From Siphlonurus alternatus (Eukaryota; Arthropoda; Insecta; Ephemeroptera; Siphlonuridae), in NCBI GenBank assembly GCA_949825025.1, contig OX463781.1, positions 43,765,469 to 43,829,468 on the forward strand: a stretch of 64,000 bases of DNA, written 5' to 3'. Below the pieces are notes generated by a model. That model was given only the letters and a program-made list of their open reading frames with translations, searched no databases and was not told where the DNA came from. Positions 13,366-25,906 of this stretch are shown here, piece by piece. Each line of letters starts with the position of its first letter. Position 1 is the stretch's first letter. The position numbers and the translations under genes are program-made.

Positions 13366-15224
13366 TTAGTTGCCTAATTTCAAAAACGTCAATTTGCAGT
13401 TTCAACTAAGATCATATTCCTATCTTTTTACCAGGAAAATGACCCTTACTGAAAATGCAAATTACCGGTTTTGAAACTAGAGGTCTCTTTTACACTCATC
13501 ACTATAATGGAGGCATCGTAAACTTCAATTCTTCAGTAATAATTTCCTTTGCCTACCTTGAAATTACAACGCATTAACCTTACTGAATTTATAACATGTC
13601 ATCCATAAATGAGAGAATGATATTATGAGTAACGAAAGATTTGTTCCAAGATGAACTAGCTTGCTATTTTTTACAGACATATTTAGTGACGTCATCAGTG
13701 AGCTAAACCGTAATCAAGAGAAAACGTCAGGATTGTATAAACAAGTTATGAAAGCAAATTTCCTTCGTCTTGTGATGAAACACCTAAAATTTGAGTGGCA
13801 CAGTTCTGTAGGCGAGTATAGCTGGTGCTGCTGCCTTTGGGCTTTGTGTACGATCGATCACATGGCTGGCAGAAAGGTCACGGCAAGGTACTGCTGCCGC
13901 TGACTGCTTGCCGCACACCAGTGCCCAATTAGTATTATCTTACTTAAAATATTTTCATATTTCTTTTATTAAAAATAATAATTATCGGAGAATTACATTG
14001 ATTTTTTAAGCTTAAATAAAAGAAATAAAAAGTTTTATTCCTTACTTTTGTCCTCTTTGTTTTACACATTTAGACGATGCTTGTATTTTAACAGAAGTTA
14101 ATTAATGTCATCATTATGGTATTAAAAAATTTAATGCGACATGTTGATGATCAATTAAAGCTCATAATTTCATATTTCAGTTTCACTCCTTTAGAAAATT
14201 TTAGATTAATAAACTATTTAAATTAAATTTTATCTCTCGTTTCACTTTAACCGTATAATAGTGAAAATAATATGATCCTGTGTGAATTAACCATTACATA
14301 ATTATTTACTTTTATTTTACTTTGTTATTTTGACATCAAAATTTGCTTCAAAATATTAAATATATTATAAATTTTTTACATAATTTTACTAATGTTCATT
14401 ACCATGCATATTTGGATTTCAACTTGTTATATATAGCGGTGCTTGCTATATAATATGTCATATGCCCATATGCACTTCAACTTATATCCCCAAGTAATCT
14501 CCAGTTATATTGTAATAAAAATAGAAATTTCAATGCGAAATGTTGAGATTTTTTTTTTTTTTTTTTATTGGTCATTTTGTTACATAGGTCAACCAAGGTT
14601 ATTTTACATAACCTTATTAGTTGAAACAAGTTATTAAAAAGAATAATTCTTCAAGACCCTTATTATCTCTTTAAATTTAATCTTAATTTATAACATTTTT
14701 TTTTTAAGAAAATATATAGATGAAATTAATGACAAAATATTTTTCCAGAAAAGAAATTAACATTTTTTTAACTGAATTTCCTATCAAGGACATAACTAGA
14801 CTTAATCACACAATTCTACCGTTTCCAATGCCACTATTTATGTTGCTTGACTGTCATAAACAGAAATGAAAATTATGGAAGACCAAGTTTACATAGCTGA
14901 TAAGCTGCTGCCTCAATCTTTGCTGCATCTAAGAAGGGGGAAACTGTGATATATACTAAAAACTGGATGTAGTAATGGAGTTTAAACTTATATTAATTAT
15001 TTTTTTCTAGTAAAAATATGCACTTGTAAACATGGACTAATGTATTATAATGCTTAAATGAGCACATACCAGTCATAGTGGTAAATAAATATATATTACT
15101 TCAAATCAAAATAAAACTAAGAAAATCGTTAATATTCTCTATCCAACCTAAATTTATATTTCAACAGAGGACCTCGAATTACATATAATATTGTTAATTA
15201 TTTTCACAATTTTGTTAGCCCTCT
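13366..15224. other. non-coding stretch with one mixed block
   Basis: The block at 13660-13920 is more balanced, has TGACGTCA at 13687, an acceptor-like TTTTTTACAG just before 13676, and an 80-codon open frame ending in a Cys-rich tail. No family is recognised and there is no clear donor, so I do not call an exon. The remainder is A+T-rich filler with a T run near 14552. Confidence 0.4.
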
Positions 15225-15372
15225 TTTTAACTTTTTTTTTTTTTTTTAATCGTACTTCAAAATGCTGTGACGTCATAGTCATTTCTATACTAAACTTAAG
15301 TGTTAAATATTTGCATGACTATTGCATGCCATCACAGCATTTTTTGCAGAGTTTTAAAGGGTTAAAAAAAAC
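15225..15372. mobile_element. MITE-P copy 1
   Basis: The left arm has a T run, then TTTTTTAATCGTACTTCAAA and TGCTGTGACGTCATAG. The right arm mirrors it with CATCACAGCATTTTTTGCA, then TTTTAAAGGGTTAAAAAA. The other copy is at 50856 and a solo arm lies at 8178. One TGACGTCA lies in the left arm (15268). Confidence 0.65.
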
Positions 15373-16190
15373 TCAGAAATAAGTAGAAAAACTCAAGGTT
15401 CTGCATTCAAATTTGCAAAAATATTATACAGGTTATTGTGAAATGACACTTAATATATTAAATTGCAGTAATGTGTGTGTTGATGTAACTTTATTGCTTA
15501 CATGAGTGTTGATAAAAACATGACGGCTGAAATGCGTGGTGAGGACATTAATGTCATGTTTCTTTTTATGACTAATTGTTTCCCACACATGCTAGTTTTA
15601 GTTTCTGTAATTAATTACATTACATTTGTTCTAAACTTTCAGTAGCATGTGTGTTAATTTTACTTTTATTATTACAATTAATTGATATTTTATTTCAATA
15701 TTTTCTAATATGTTACGATACCAGTAAAACTAATATTAGAATGTTGTTTTATTTCTCATCTATTACAGATTTTTGATAAATTATTATATTTCGATGTAAC
15801 GATACAAGTGAAATGAGTTATTATTATTTTAATTACAGAACATTTACAACTATTTTCCATCTAATACATACGATCAAACAGTCACATCTTGATCATTATT
15901 TTCATTAATCTTAAAGCAGTAACTATATAGTGATAAGTTTGTTAAATATTAATTATAATTACGTTCACATTAATGTTATCTTAATTAAATAAGGCATTTC
16001 TATTTACAGTTTATGTACTGTAACTAATCCTATTATATACTTCAATATAAATCAATATCAATACATCATTCAGCAAAATCCAACAACACTCAACTATTGC
16101 GGACCAATGAAACTGTAAAACATCATGCAATGAAAAAAAAATTGTCTTAGAAGGTTTTCTGACGAGGGCCCATTCATCATTATAAATAAA
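15373..16190. other. A+T-rich non-coding stretch
   Basis: Nothing recognised. ATGACGG and TGTGTGTTGATG words near 15500 are isolated. Confidence 0.5.
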
Positions 16191-16255
16191 TAAAAAAATA
16201 AATAATAAATAAGTAATAAATAATAAATTAAATAAATTAATTTATCATTATAAAT
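16191..16255. repeat. degenerate TAAA/TAA-rich tract
   Basis: Imperfect AAATAAATAA-type repetition just upstream of the (TTTA)n array. It may be a decayed second tail or part of the insertion site of the minus-strand LINE. Confidence 0.6.
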
Positions 16256-16286
16256 TAATGGCAACTGAATTTTATCGAACTGTTTC

Positions 16287-16424
<138 letters not shown>

Positions 16425-16605
16425 CAAACAACTGGTTATACAAGATAACATGGTTCACGTCATAGAAGAAACTGTAAAACAACAAAACAACACAACAAAG
16501 CAACAAAACAATAAATACAAACAAATCACAATAATATACAGAGACCATCAGATAAAAAAAGAAAAAAAAAAAAAAAAAAGAAAGATTACATATTTTTTAT
16601 GATTA

Positions 16606-17614
16606 GCTACAACGAACTCAAGACATTTTCAGGCATTTTATTACTTAAAAACTCTCTGACTGAATAAAACTCCTTTTTAACTAAAACATTTTTAGTTTTT
16701 TTTTTTAAACAATAAATTGCTATCTATAATTCTCAAACAGTTCGGCAAAAAATCATACAATTTTGCCGTTTGATAGATATGACTTTTTTCGAGCAATCTC
16801 GACTTATGCGCTGCCACACATACTTTATCTTTGTTTCTAGTGTCATAGGCATGAACATCACAATTTTGAGTATAAATTTCTGGATGATTACGCCTATAAA
16901 CACAACAGTTTAAAATGTAGATGCATGGCAATGTTAACATGTTAAGTTTTTTAAATTGTGTAACACAAGTATCTCTCTTCATAAAATTTAATACTGTCCG
17001 TATGCTACGCTTTTGCAAAACAAAAGTCTGTTGAGTTTGTCCGGATATTGACCCCAAAAAATTATGCCATAAGCTAAATGCGGATATATATAAGCGTAAT
17101 AAATACTTAACAGTGATTTTTGAGACACTTGTTTTCTAAGTGAATATAAAATAAAATTAGCCCAATTAATTTTTTTACATGTTTCATTGATATGTTTGGT
17201 CCAATCCAGGCACTCGGTTATTGTAAACCCTAAAAATTTAGTACTTACAACCCTTTTAATGGAAACTTCATTTAAATATATTAATAAGCTCCTATCAGGA
17301 ATACTTCTTTGGGAAGGAAATTGCATATAATTAGTTTTTTCTGTATTTATTATAAGCCTATTTAGCTGGCTCCAATTTGAGACTTGAATTACTGTTTTAT
17401 TAACCTTTAAAAAAAAGTTCATCCACTATATCCGCTATAACAACAGCGGTAACGTCATCTGCAAATTTAATTATTTGGGCATCCGTTACATATTTAGGTA
17501 GATCATTTATAGCAATACCGAATAGGGTAGTTGAAACTTTACCCCCCTGCGGGACACCCAAAGAAAGGGGTAATACGTCTGACTTAACATTTATATCAAC
17601 ATATTGCGTTCTAT
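16606..17614 (-). pseudogene. reverse transcriptase C-terminal half, frameshifted
   Basis: Reading from 17614 downwards, one frame contains LSLGVPQGGK (motif B, 17541-17558) and IIKFADDVTAVV (catalytic motif C with the Asp pair, 17454-17465). A homopolymer frameshift near 17410-17420 leads to the next frame with STKFLGFTI and IYPHLAYGIIFWG. A second shift near 17030 gives FVLQKRSIRTVLNF and HAYDTRNKD, and a third near 16695 gives the tail KKEFYSVREFL. These are hallmark blocks of non-LTR retrotransposon reverse transcriptases downstream of the palm. The canonical motif GVPQGS is GVPQGG here. The shifts and the missing N-terminal part make it non-functional. Confidence 0.9.
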
Positions 17615-17621
17615 TCTATTC

Positions 17622-17775
17622 ATCGATTATGTTGTAGTACCCCTCTCGATTCATCCGAGGATGGGAAAAGATTATTCCTGAATGCTTATAAAGAAAACAG
17701 GTGCACAGTGATAGTAAAAACTATCAACATTATAGCTCAGTTCCACAGTTTCTCGAAGTACTACAACATAATCGA
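17622..17775. mobile_element. MITE-R, abutting the LINE remnant
   Basis: Ends ATCGATTATGTTGTAGTAC and GTACTACAACATAATCGAC are inverted copies about 20 bases long, with weaker pairing just inside. Total 154 bases. The interior has no frame. It begins where LINE homology ends, so one element may have inserted beside or into the other. Confidence 0.7.
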
Positions 17776-18532
17776 CGAGTGAAAACAGTCCGGTAAGATT
17801 CAATTGCATTAATTATGTCACATTCTGCCTTTTATTTTAAGACAGCGGTGATCGATTCTTATCTCTGACTTAAAATTTACATTTACATATAATGCAAAAT
17901 ATTACATGAAAATCATGAAAACATGGCATTTCTCGTTGAACATGCCAGATTATCTCTCCGGAGGTTAGACAACTTGTTCAGCATGAAAATGTTGCGGGTT
18001 GTATATGCCGCAGGGGCTTTGCATGCCTGATAACGCTGGAAAGTGTCATACATTGTAAACAAGTGGCAAATACTTGTTGTAAATTAGAGAACTTAACTTA
18101 AAAATAACAATTATACTTTTTAAACGTATAAAAATCAAAATGACAACAATCACATTTTATTCATAATAATTCCTCAATTCAAACATTCAAAGTCAGCCAA
18201 TTTTAATATTCGTAATGAAAAGTGTGTATTGTAATACTGAGAATTAACATATTGACATGTGTATGTATCTGCATTACCACACAATATATCATACAAAGAC
18301 AGAGAACTGTAGCATTGTTCTCTATTTCCTGTAAGGTTACTATGTAAATGTAAGGACGGAAACATAACGTGATTCAATTTTGAGAGAAGACCCTTACAAG
18401 TGATTTACATTAGACTTCAATGACATTATTATTTGATGTAATTTATGGCACTTAGTTACAACAGAACACTTTCTACGACATTTCATCAAAGGAGTTGTAC
18501 TAAATTCTCTTAAAATGTAATAACTTCATATA
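17776..18532. other. non-coding stretch
   Basis: A balanced block at 17935-18060 has CATGCCAGATTATC and GCATGCCTGATAACG as loosely similar words. No defined ends. The rest is A+T-rich. Confidence 0.4.
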
Positions 18533-18678
18533 AAGCTGGTATTACACGATAAAATTTTTCTAACTATTGCATACAATTTTTCCTTGCAAGAAAACTTGAA
18601 CTCCATTTGTTTGTGTGGAGATGAAATTTTCTTGCAAGGAAAAATTGTATGCAAAATTGTATGGTGTAATACAGGCTT
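18533..18678. mobile_element. MITE-D foldback element
   Basis: Ends AAGCTGGTATTACAC and GTGTAATACAGGCTT pair. The core arms TTGCATACAATTTTTCCTTG and CAAGGAAAAATTGTATGCAA are perfectly complementary. The loop is short (around ACTCCATTTGTTTG). 146 bases, one copy, non-coding. Confidence 0.85.
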
Positions 18679-18891
18679 AAAATAAAATAATTTGTCGTAA
18701 TATACATTTTCTTTTACATTATATGAAATTACATCTTAAAATTCATTCATTTTTAAATTTATTTATGCATATATACTATAAATAATAGTAGGTATAAAAC
18801 TATAAGTGCATTATTCATCTGTCAAAAGCAATTATCTGGATTTATAAGCTATACTTCGAGAACTAACCTTATGTACAAAATGTGTCATCCC

Positions 18892-19057
18892 TCGTCCGTA
18901 ATAATGAGCTATCTGCTATTTCAGGTGAGAGCAATTATGAGTTGTTAATAGGTATAAAATGAATCTCATAATTGATCTCACCTGAAATAGCAGATAGCTT
19001 ATTATTGCAATGATTTAATGGGAGGCAGATAGCTCATTATTCCGAAAAAGGGACGAT
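18892..19057. mobile_element. MITE-S copy 1
   Basis: Ends TCGTCC...AATAATGAGCTATCTGC and GCAGATAGCTCATTATTCCG...GGGACGA are inverted. Between them a second inverted pair (CTATTTCAGGTGAGAGCAAT and its complement) gives a hairpin within a hairpin. It matches the copy at 56754. Confidence 0.8.
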
Positions 19058-19167
19058 TGCTGAAATAAATAGCTTTTGCCAGATGACTACCGAAATTATA
19101 ACTATTATATGCATTGGTAAGAAACTTTCAAAGGGCACAAAAAAAAATATTAAATGTCACTTCAAAA

Positions 19168-19832
19168 AGGCTTTAAAGTAGATGGAACATTACAAATTCT
19201 TTCGATAACTTCACCTGAAAATTTTAATAGGTATCCCCCTTTAGCCAATTAGAATTATCAAATAAAATTCAGGGTGGGTTTACGCAATAATATTTTGAGA
19301 TAATCATGCTTTTGCTCCTCATTTGATTAACATGTAAAACTTATATTTTTCGTGGAATTTTTGCGTAAAAGTAGTCATATTTTGTTCAAAATCCTGTTCG
19401 AGATTGATATATATTTTTCTTTCGGAATGTATTTGTAAAAACTCCAAGCTTTGTATTGATGCAAACTACCGCTATAGGGTCAGTTAAACTCAATATTGTT
19501 TTTTGCTAATCAACTTTGAAGATATCAATCTGACAAAGTGAGAGCAGCTCATGATAAACTTGGACTTCACGGTAGTCATATTGAAAATGTTCAAAATTGT
19601 TAAAAAAAAAAAAAATACTGGCGCATTGGAAAAAAATTAAATGAGAAAACTGAGGTGACCGTTCTCTTCTAAATTTAATTTTCGTATTTTTCAAATAAAA
19701 ATCAACGTTTTTCTAATAAATTACAATGCTTGAAAGGTGAAGTTAAATAATTTGTCCGCAATGCAGGTTACTTTACAAATTACCCGAACAGCTGATTTTT
19801 CATCTACTTTAATCTACTTTAAGTTACTTTAA
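19168..19832. mobile_element. MITE-J, degenerate ~665-base element (tentative)
   Basis: The left side CTTTAAAGTAGATG and GATAACTTCACC is mirrored loosely by GGTGAAGTTAAATAATTTG and CATCTACTTTAATCTACTTT on the right. An internal CATTTGATTAACATGTAAA is shared with MITE-I at 20750. The arms are too diverged to fix the ends. Confidence 0.4.
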
Positions 19833-20703
19833 CAGAGTAATAACATAATAACTATTATTAAGGAGAACCTTTTTTAAACAATCTTCAAAAAGAAAAAAAA
19901 AATGAGTTTTCAGGATAACTGCATGGATCAATGTTTAATCAATTTTGTTGTTATGTAATGTTGCGTATAAAGAAAGTTATCGTTAAATTTTTCCATAAAT
20001 CATATGATGGAGAGTTTTGGTGTCAAGAAGCATCGTTCGAGATATTACGTGTTGAAAGATTGATAAGAATTCTCGTTACTTGGCCCTTGAGAGGAGGTGA
20101 CCGGTGGCAACAACGTTGCTTTTTCCCACGAGAGAGAACGTTCACCACCAGTGAGTTATCGATACACTGGATAGACAGCGCAACATACAGCAGTATATTT
20201 TACACCATATCTAAACTTGCAATATTATACATACCATAGTAATATAGATAGGTGAGATTTTGTTAACAATAACTAAAAGAAATTTCAAAAAAAGTTTATT
20301 ATTATATATTTTATATAAGTGATCGATGAAGTTTAAAAATTGCTTTAGATATTTTTTTTCATCTACATGTTTTATAAAGATATTATTATGGCTTTAACTT
20401 ACATGAATATATTCTCATTTTTTTATTAAATGGACACAAAAAAAGGTTACAAATGAAAAACTTAAAAACTAGGTATCTCATCACATTACTTTCAGTACAC
20501 GACCAAGGGGGGGGGGGGGAGGTCATGGTTACAATGGGTGCATAATACAAAGTTAGTAAATAACTCCATTGTGTTGCAAATCGTAACGCTGACAACAAGG
20601 TTTCTATATTAAATAAATAAAAATTTAATAAGAAAAAAATGAACTATTGATAAATAAAAATTGCGTAAAAAATTTGTAAATGAGAAATAACACAAAATTA
20701 TTT
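19833..20703. other. non-coding stretch with one mixed block
   Basis: The segment 20030-20180 is more balanced and carries a 102-codon open frame without a recognisable domain. A run of eleven Gs is at 20509-20519. Elsewhere A+T-rich. Confidence 0.4.
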
Positions 20704-21109
20704 ATTTTTAAGGGTAAGGTAACGTAAATCAGCTGTTTTTTTTTACCCATTTGATTAACATGTAAACCTTAGCAAATTCACAAAAATTCTGAAAAAAAAA
20801 AAATAATAATAAGAGACAAATTTTAGTACCTAAAAGCCATAGAAAAGATTTCAAGACAATTATTCGAGCATATATTTTTTTAATTAAGTTTTTATTTTGG
20901 CTCTCTATGGGAAAGCTCTATGCTGAAAATTAAAAAAAAATAATTAAAACAAAATCGGCTCGAATAAATTGTCTTGAAATTTTCTCTATGGCTTTTAGGT
21001 ATCTGTCTCTAAAATTTTTTTCAGAATTTTTGTGAATATGCTAAGGTTTACATGTTAATCAAATGGGTAAAAAAAAACAGCTGATTCACGTTACTTTACT
21101 CTTAAAATT
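20704..21109. mobile_element. MITE-I, 406 bases with ~180-base arms
   Basis: Starts TTTTTAAGGGTAAGGTAACG and ends with the near-complement CGTTACTTTACTCTTAAAA. Both arms carry CAGCTG, CATTTGATTAACATGTAAAC / complement, CTAAAAGCCATAGA / complement and CAAGACAATTATTCGAG / complement. The centre is a short TCTCTATGGGAAAGC loop. No frame. Confidence 0.88.
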
Positions 21110-22170
21110 AACTCTATTTGCAATTGATTTTTGGTTCTGCTAAATCCTCTTTGGAGTACCTTCACTTATTAATACCTCCTTGGTCTCAGTACCCCGCGTA
21201 CTACCTGTGTCTATAGTCTACCTTGAAGCAGTGGCCGACAAGGTGCGAGATAAAACGGCCAGACGTGTTTTGTGTATCATATCAGCATCATTTCTCTACG
21301 CCACTCTATAAAATATAAAAACAAAAAAGAGAGAGCTTTTCTCGTCTGACCGCATGATGTGTGTGAATAAAAAATATTGATTTTAGTTTTTTATTTAATC
21401 AAATTGAGTATATTTTTTACTATGTAAACAAGTATGTTTTTTTTTTTATTATATTATACAAAGTTAATAATGTAATATGATGAAGATTGTAGAACCACAT
21501 TTTTTTTTATATATATATTTTACAATGATATGTAGGTCGAAGCAAGGTTGGCTTTATACAGAGCTGATTTCTGTTTATGTTTACGTGAGGCGGGAGAGGG
21601 GTTTCCCTATATACAAATACATTGCGAAGGGGGCGCAGGGGGGAGGGAAAAGAGAAAGTTTAGGAAGGCCAGATTATACAGTGAGCATAGGCAAAATGAC
21701 GAAAATAAATTATAAAAATTATTTTTAACGGTTTTTTGGTGGTGAGATTTTTTTTTTGAGTTCTATCGTGTACTGTTAAAGTATTATTAAAGTATTTAAA
21801 CTTGATTTATTTTATTAAGTTAAGTAAAAAATTATTGCAAACTTTGTTTATATGCTAGTCCGTGCATTCTGGCCCTCCTCGCATGACGTCAGCGCAATCC
21901 CCTCTACAGGTTAAGCCACCAATTAGACCAATGTTAAAGGGCTTAGCCAATCACGTTCAAGTATTTTTGGCCACATTGTGCCGCAAAATTTTGAATGCGC
22001 TCATCATGCAATGCTATTTTTGAAATTTCGTGGTGCAATGGGTCCTGAAAATTTATCGAAATTGACGCACAAAATGCGTACGTGTCATAACCTGTATGAA
22101 GGAACGTTGTATGAAGGAAAGTTGGGTCGAAGGGATTTTTATCAAACGAATTGACTCTGTTTGTTATCTT
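21110..22170. other. non-coding stretch with three G+C-richer blocks
   Basis: Blocks at 21170-21340, 21540-21680 and 21860-22140 are notably richer in G+C than their flanks. The last contains TGACGTCA (21884) and TTAGCCAATCACG. No recognisable protein, element ends or RNA fold. They are candidate conserved non-coding elements or untranslated exons. Confidence 0.35.
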
Positions 22171-24100
22171 TGGTTCGTTGCAAAATATAATAAAAATTAT
22201 TCCTTGTGTTTTCTATAAAAATTCTATTCGTACTTAAATTTATTTCATTTTTATTTAATAAATATATATTTTTTTTATTCAATTATGGTATGTGTAGTAA
22301 AACTTTTAAAGAGAAGAAGTAGTACACTACATGATATGTGCCTTGTTATAGTAATAGTATGTCAAATTTGAAGTTTATTTATAATAAATTTCTTAATTCA
22401 TATAAATGCATTAAATATATGTAACTATACTTTTTAAATGATTATATAAATGGGCTTTATTTCATTTAACATTTTACGGTAACAATAATAGAAAAATCAA
22501 TAAAATATGAGCTGCTGCATTACTATGAAAAGGGAGTTGTAATTAAATTTATAATAACGTGTACTTAAATAAGCTTACGCGGCGATATTTTTTAGTATTA
22601 AGAACAAGGCTTCACCTTTTTTTTAAGATTATAAGTATAAAAAATTATTAAAACTTTTAAAACTGCTTTTAAAATACTGCATAACAAAAAAAATAACATA
22701 ATATAATATATAAAATTTAAGCACATAATGTCATGCAGATAATGAGTAAATATAAATATTAAGTAAAATTATGGCAAATAAAAGAATAAAATCGCGTGTA
22801 TTAAGATATAAATTAAAACATAAAAAGTACTGAAAGTAATTTTATTAATATTATTATATACAGTATAATCAGCTCTATATAGATTAACTTTAAAAAATAT
22901 TTAAAACGTTATAAACACAAGTTTTGAAAATTTTAAGTGTATTATAAACATATTCGATACTAATAAATGGTTAAAGTTTTCTTTTGTAAACTATTTTGTT
23001 ACATATTTTTCAAGTAGCGTGTATTCAAGTATCGTAATAAGTATGCTTCTTCAAGTTGATATTAACTTTTATGAGGGGCAACGTTGAATGAGGTATGTTG
23101 AAAGACACCTCCTCAATGTCCCGGACAAGGCCTTCATGCGTGATCACGCACTTGTAAGCACAAAATAGTCACGGAGTCACCGCTGCGTGTCTCAGAATGA
23201 ATATTGTCATATATTAACTACTTGAATATCTCACACGAAATTTATGTCTCATTTTCATTTTTTGAAGAGATGTTGGCGATTATGTTGAAATAACATCTAT
23301 CGTAATATGTAGAGACATGAAATACAAATTCTTAATTACAATAATTAAAAGTGAAATTTCTTTTTTAAATATCCGTATTCTTGTTTTTTCAAGACACGCT
23401 TGTAGCTGACATTTTCTTGAAAGGAAAATGAGAAAATATCCCAAAAATATAAGAACTTCTTTATATGTACAATGTAATTTTTTTTTAAATATCCCATCCT
23501 GATAAAATTTTGATACTATTACAAAATAGTATACTTTTGTAAACATGTTTAATATATACAATTGTAAATCCAGCTTATAAAATAGTACTTAATTCGTCTC
23601 ATATTTAAATCATGAAAAAATATCATAACTTGCAACTGTTACATTTATATCACAATTAGTAGAAAGTTTATAATAAAAAACGTTATTTTTTTAAGAATAA
23701 ACATGCAAGCTTTTTCAATACAAAACAAACTCCCATTATATTCCGTACATTATAAAAATAATCACTATATATATCACGCTAAGCATTTTTATATTTATAA
23801 CATTTTTTTTTTTTAGTAAAAGAAAAATGTCACACGCATTATGATTGACCTAAAGATTTAAAACATTAGTAATAAAGTACCAAACTTTGTGCCCATTTTT
23901 TAAAGTTAATAATATTCTCTTCTTTTTTTTTATATATATATACAACTCTTGACTTAATAAAACTTCTTTTTTTCATTTATTTTTTTCCTTTTATATTTTA
24001 AACATTCATCTTTGTCTTTAGCTATTCATAAGCTGCCTTATTATGATGAATAAAATTGAGAAAAAAGAGGGAGTAAGGAAATAAGACAAAAAAAAATCTT
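22171..24100. other. A+T-rich non-coding stretch
   Basis: Nearly 2 kb of strongly A+T-rich DNA. Only 23040-23190 is more balanced. No repeats, ends or frames worth calling. Confidence 0.5.
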
Positions 24101-25815
24101 GTCGCAGAGTTACAAACAGTCAGTCTCTCCCTCTTACTTTTTGTATTTCAATGTTGTGAAGTTGCTTGACTTAATGTGGCGCTTGACAGCAAAGAAGAAT
24201 ACCCTAAAGCAATCTTGGTCTTCAAAATTTTCAATTTCAGTTGAGTCAGAAAAGCTGTGTTAGCTAGCGATCTCTAATCTCTCCCCCCCCCCCTTCCTTC
24301 TCCACTCCCGATTTCAATTCCCTCTTTCAAAGACCACTCACACTTTTTCCAACAACTTTTTCCCTATCTTTTAAGATTTTTAATATTTATATTTTAATAT
24401 GCTTTTCTGTTCTTTATTCTAATTTATATTTTTAATCAAATGCTTTTTGTACAAAGTAAATAAGAAGGATTAGTGTTATAAATATTTTTTTTAATTTTTA
24501 TAAGTAGTTTTTATAAATTCAAAATAACTTAATAAAGAGAAGAATGATAATTTACCAATATTTTATTTGAAATCATTTAACGAAAAAAATTACCCCTTTT
24601 ACATAGGCAACCAGATGAACATATGTGCTTAACAAATTGCATAAATGTTGTACCTGCAGGCGTAAAATTTGTGCAATAGCAAAATAGCAAAGTTTATTTA
24701 CAGTAAAAAATGTATTATAAAAAGTAAGTATGTAAACTAGCTATAGAATAAATATATTCTGTGTTCTTAGAGAGGATTTTTTTTTTCAAGGATAGGATAA
24801 CAACATTTTGTTCGCCCTCTTTTGAGTAAAATTCGTAACGGCACGTGTGTTTGAGATGGAACAGATTGCAACAACAATGCTTCGGGGGGAAGGGGGGGGG
24901 GAGGAGTTAAAGGCAGCATCAAAATGTAGGGGAGGAAAATGGATGATGATGGTGGCAGAAGGACGCGAGAACGCGTGGAGATAAAAGTGTGACAGGAATA
25001 CGCTCAAACAACAACAAAACATGTACAATCACAGACAATAGAATCGAGACGCATGTCCGTTACTAGGTCAGTAGATCCCATTACAGTAAAAGAAAAAAAT
25101 TGATATATTTCATCAAGAATCATCGGTCTTCCATGTCTTATGGTCAAAAAATTGAAAATAATGAATCACAGCATCACATGGTCTGGAGACAATGGCGCTA
25201 CCGTCGTGGCTGCGTGGAAGCTTCCTAAAGCCAATTAGAAATTAAATCAATCAATGGCACTATACCGTCTTCAGAATTTGGAAATTTCTGAATATTTTGG
25301 CCATAATTATGACACGGGTGTATCTTTCTTATGAAATGGTGTCTGATTCAAAAATATATTTAAAAAATAGTATGAGAAAATATTTTTATTAAATTTTTTA
25401 TGAATGCATTTTAAAACTAAAAATAACGTTGAGTGAAGTAAGTATTCACCGACTGAAGTCACTATACAACTTACATTAAAGCGTTTTTTTTTTTTTTAGT
25501 TTGCGAGTTATAATTGAAACGTATGATACATGATTAAAACAATAAAAAAAGTTTGTATCTTTCAGATAGATTTTTCTGTACTGAAAATGGTGCCATCTAG
25601 CGTGCCGTAGTGGTATGAGGGAGAAGGAGCTTTAGGGCCTCCGTCTATTTATTCATTTCTCTTTGACCAGTAAGCACTAGAGAGTAGTGAGAATGTTGGC
25701 TAGCAAGCTTAAATTTTCAGACACGACTATTTTCTCGCTCCAGTGTGTTCTGTATACCAAGTGACATACGCGCTCGCTCGACCGCCAATCCTCACTCAGT
25801 CCAGTGTCCTCTCTA
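24101..25815. other. cluster of G+C-richer non-coding blocks
   Basis: Blocks at 24110-24360 (with a C run near 24285), 24830-25020 (G runs near 24890), 25180-25250 and 25560-25800 alternate with A+T-rich spacers. The last block leads into a CT array and includes a TCAGTCC initiator-like word near 25796 and GCGCTCGCTCG. The layout is compatible with a regulatory or promoter region, but I see no coding exon on either side. Confidence 0.3.
25589..25605. promoter_or_regulatory. possible CTCF-like insulator word
   Basis: GGTGCCATCTAGCG is close to the GCGCCATCTAG-type core bound by insect CTCF. A weaker AATGGCGCTACC lies at about 25191-25203. This is short-motif matching only. Confidence 0.18.
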
Positions 25816-25824
25816 GTCTCTCTC

Positions 25825-25906
<82 letters not shown>
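25816..25906. repeat. (TC)n microsatellite ending in (AC)n
   Basis: About 40 TC units with one TATC interruption near 25829, then five to six CA units. Confidence 0.95.

Noticed and set aside
13661..13903. 80-codon plus-strand frame with acceptor-like upstream sequence
   Set aside because: No recognisable family and no convincing donor, and the frame reaches a stop within the block. It may be an exon but cannot be supported.
20157..20164. DRE palindrome TATCGATA (also at 46773)
   Set aside because: At this base composition two or three copies are expected in 64 kb by chance, and no promoter is evident nearby.
21905..22099. Possible MITE with TACAGGTTA / TAACCTGTA ends
   Set aside because: Only nine bases pair and neither arm extends. 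This is consistent with chance in a 1 kb search.
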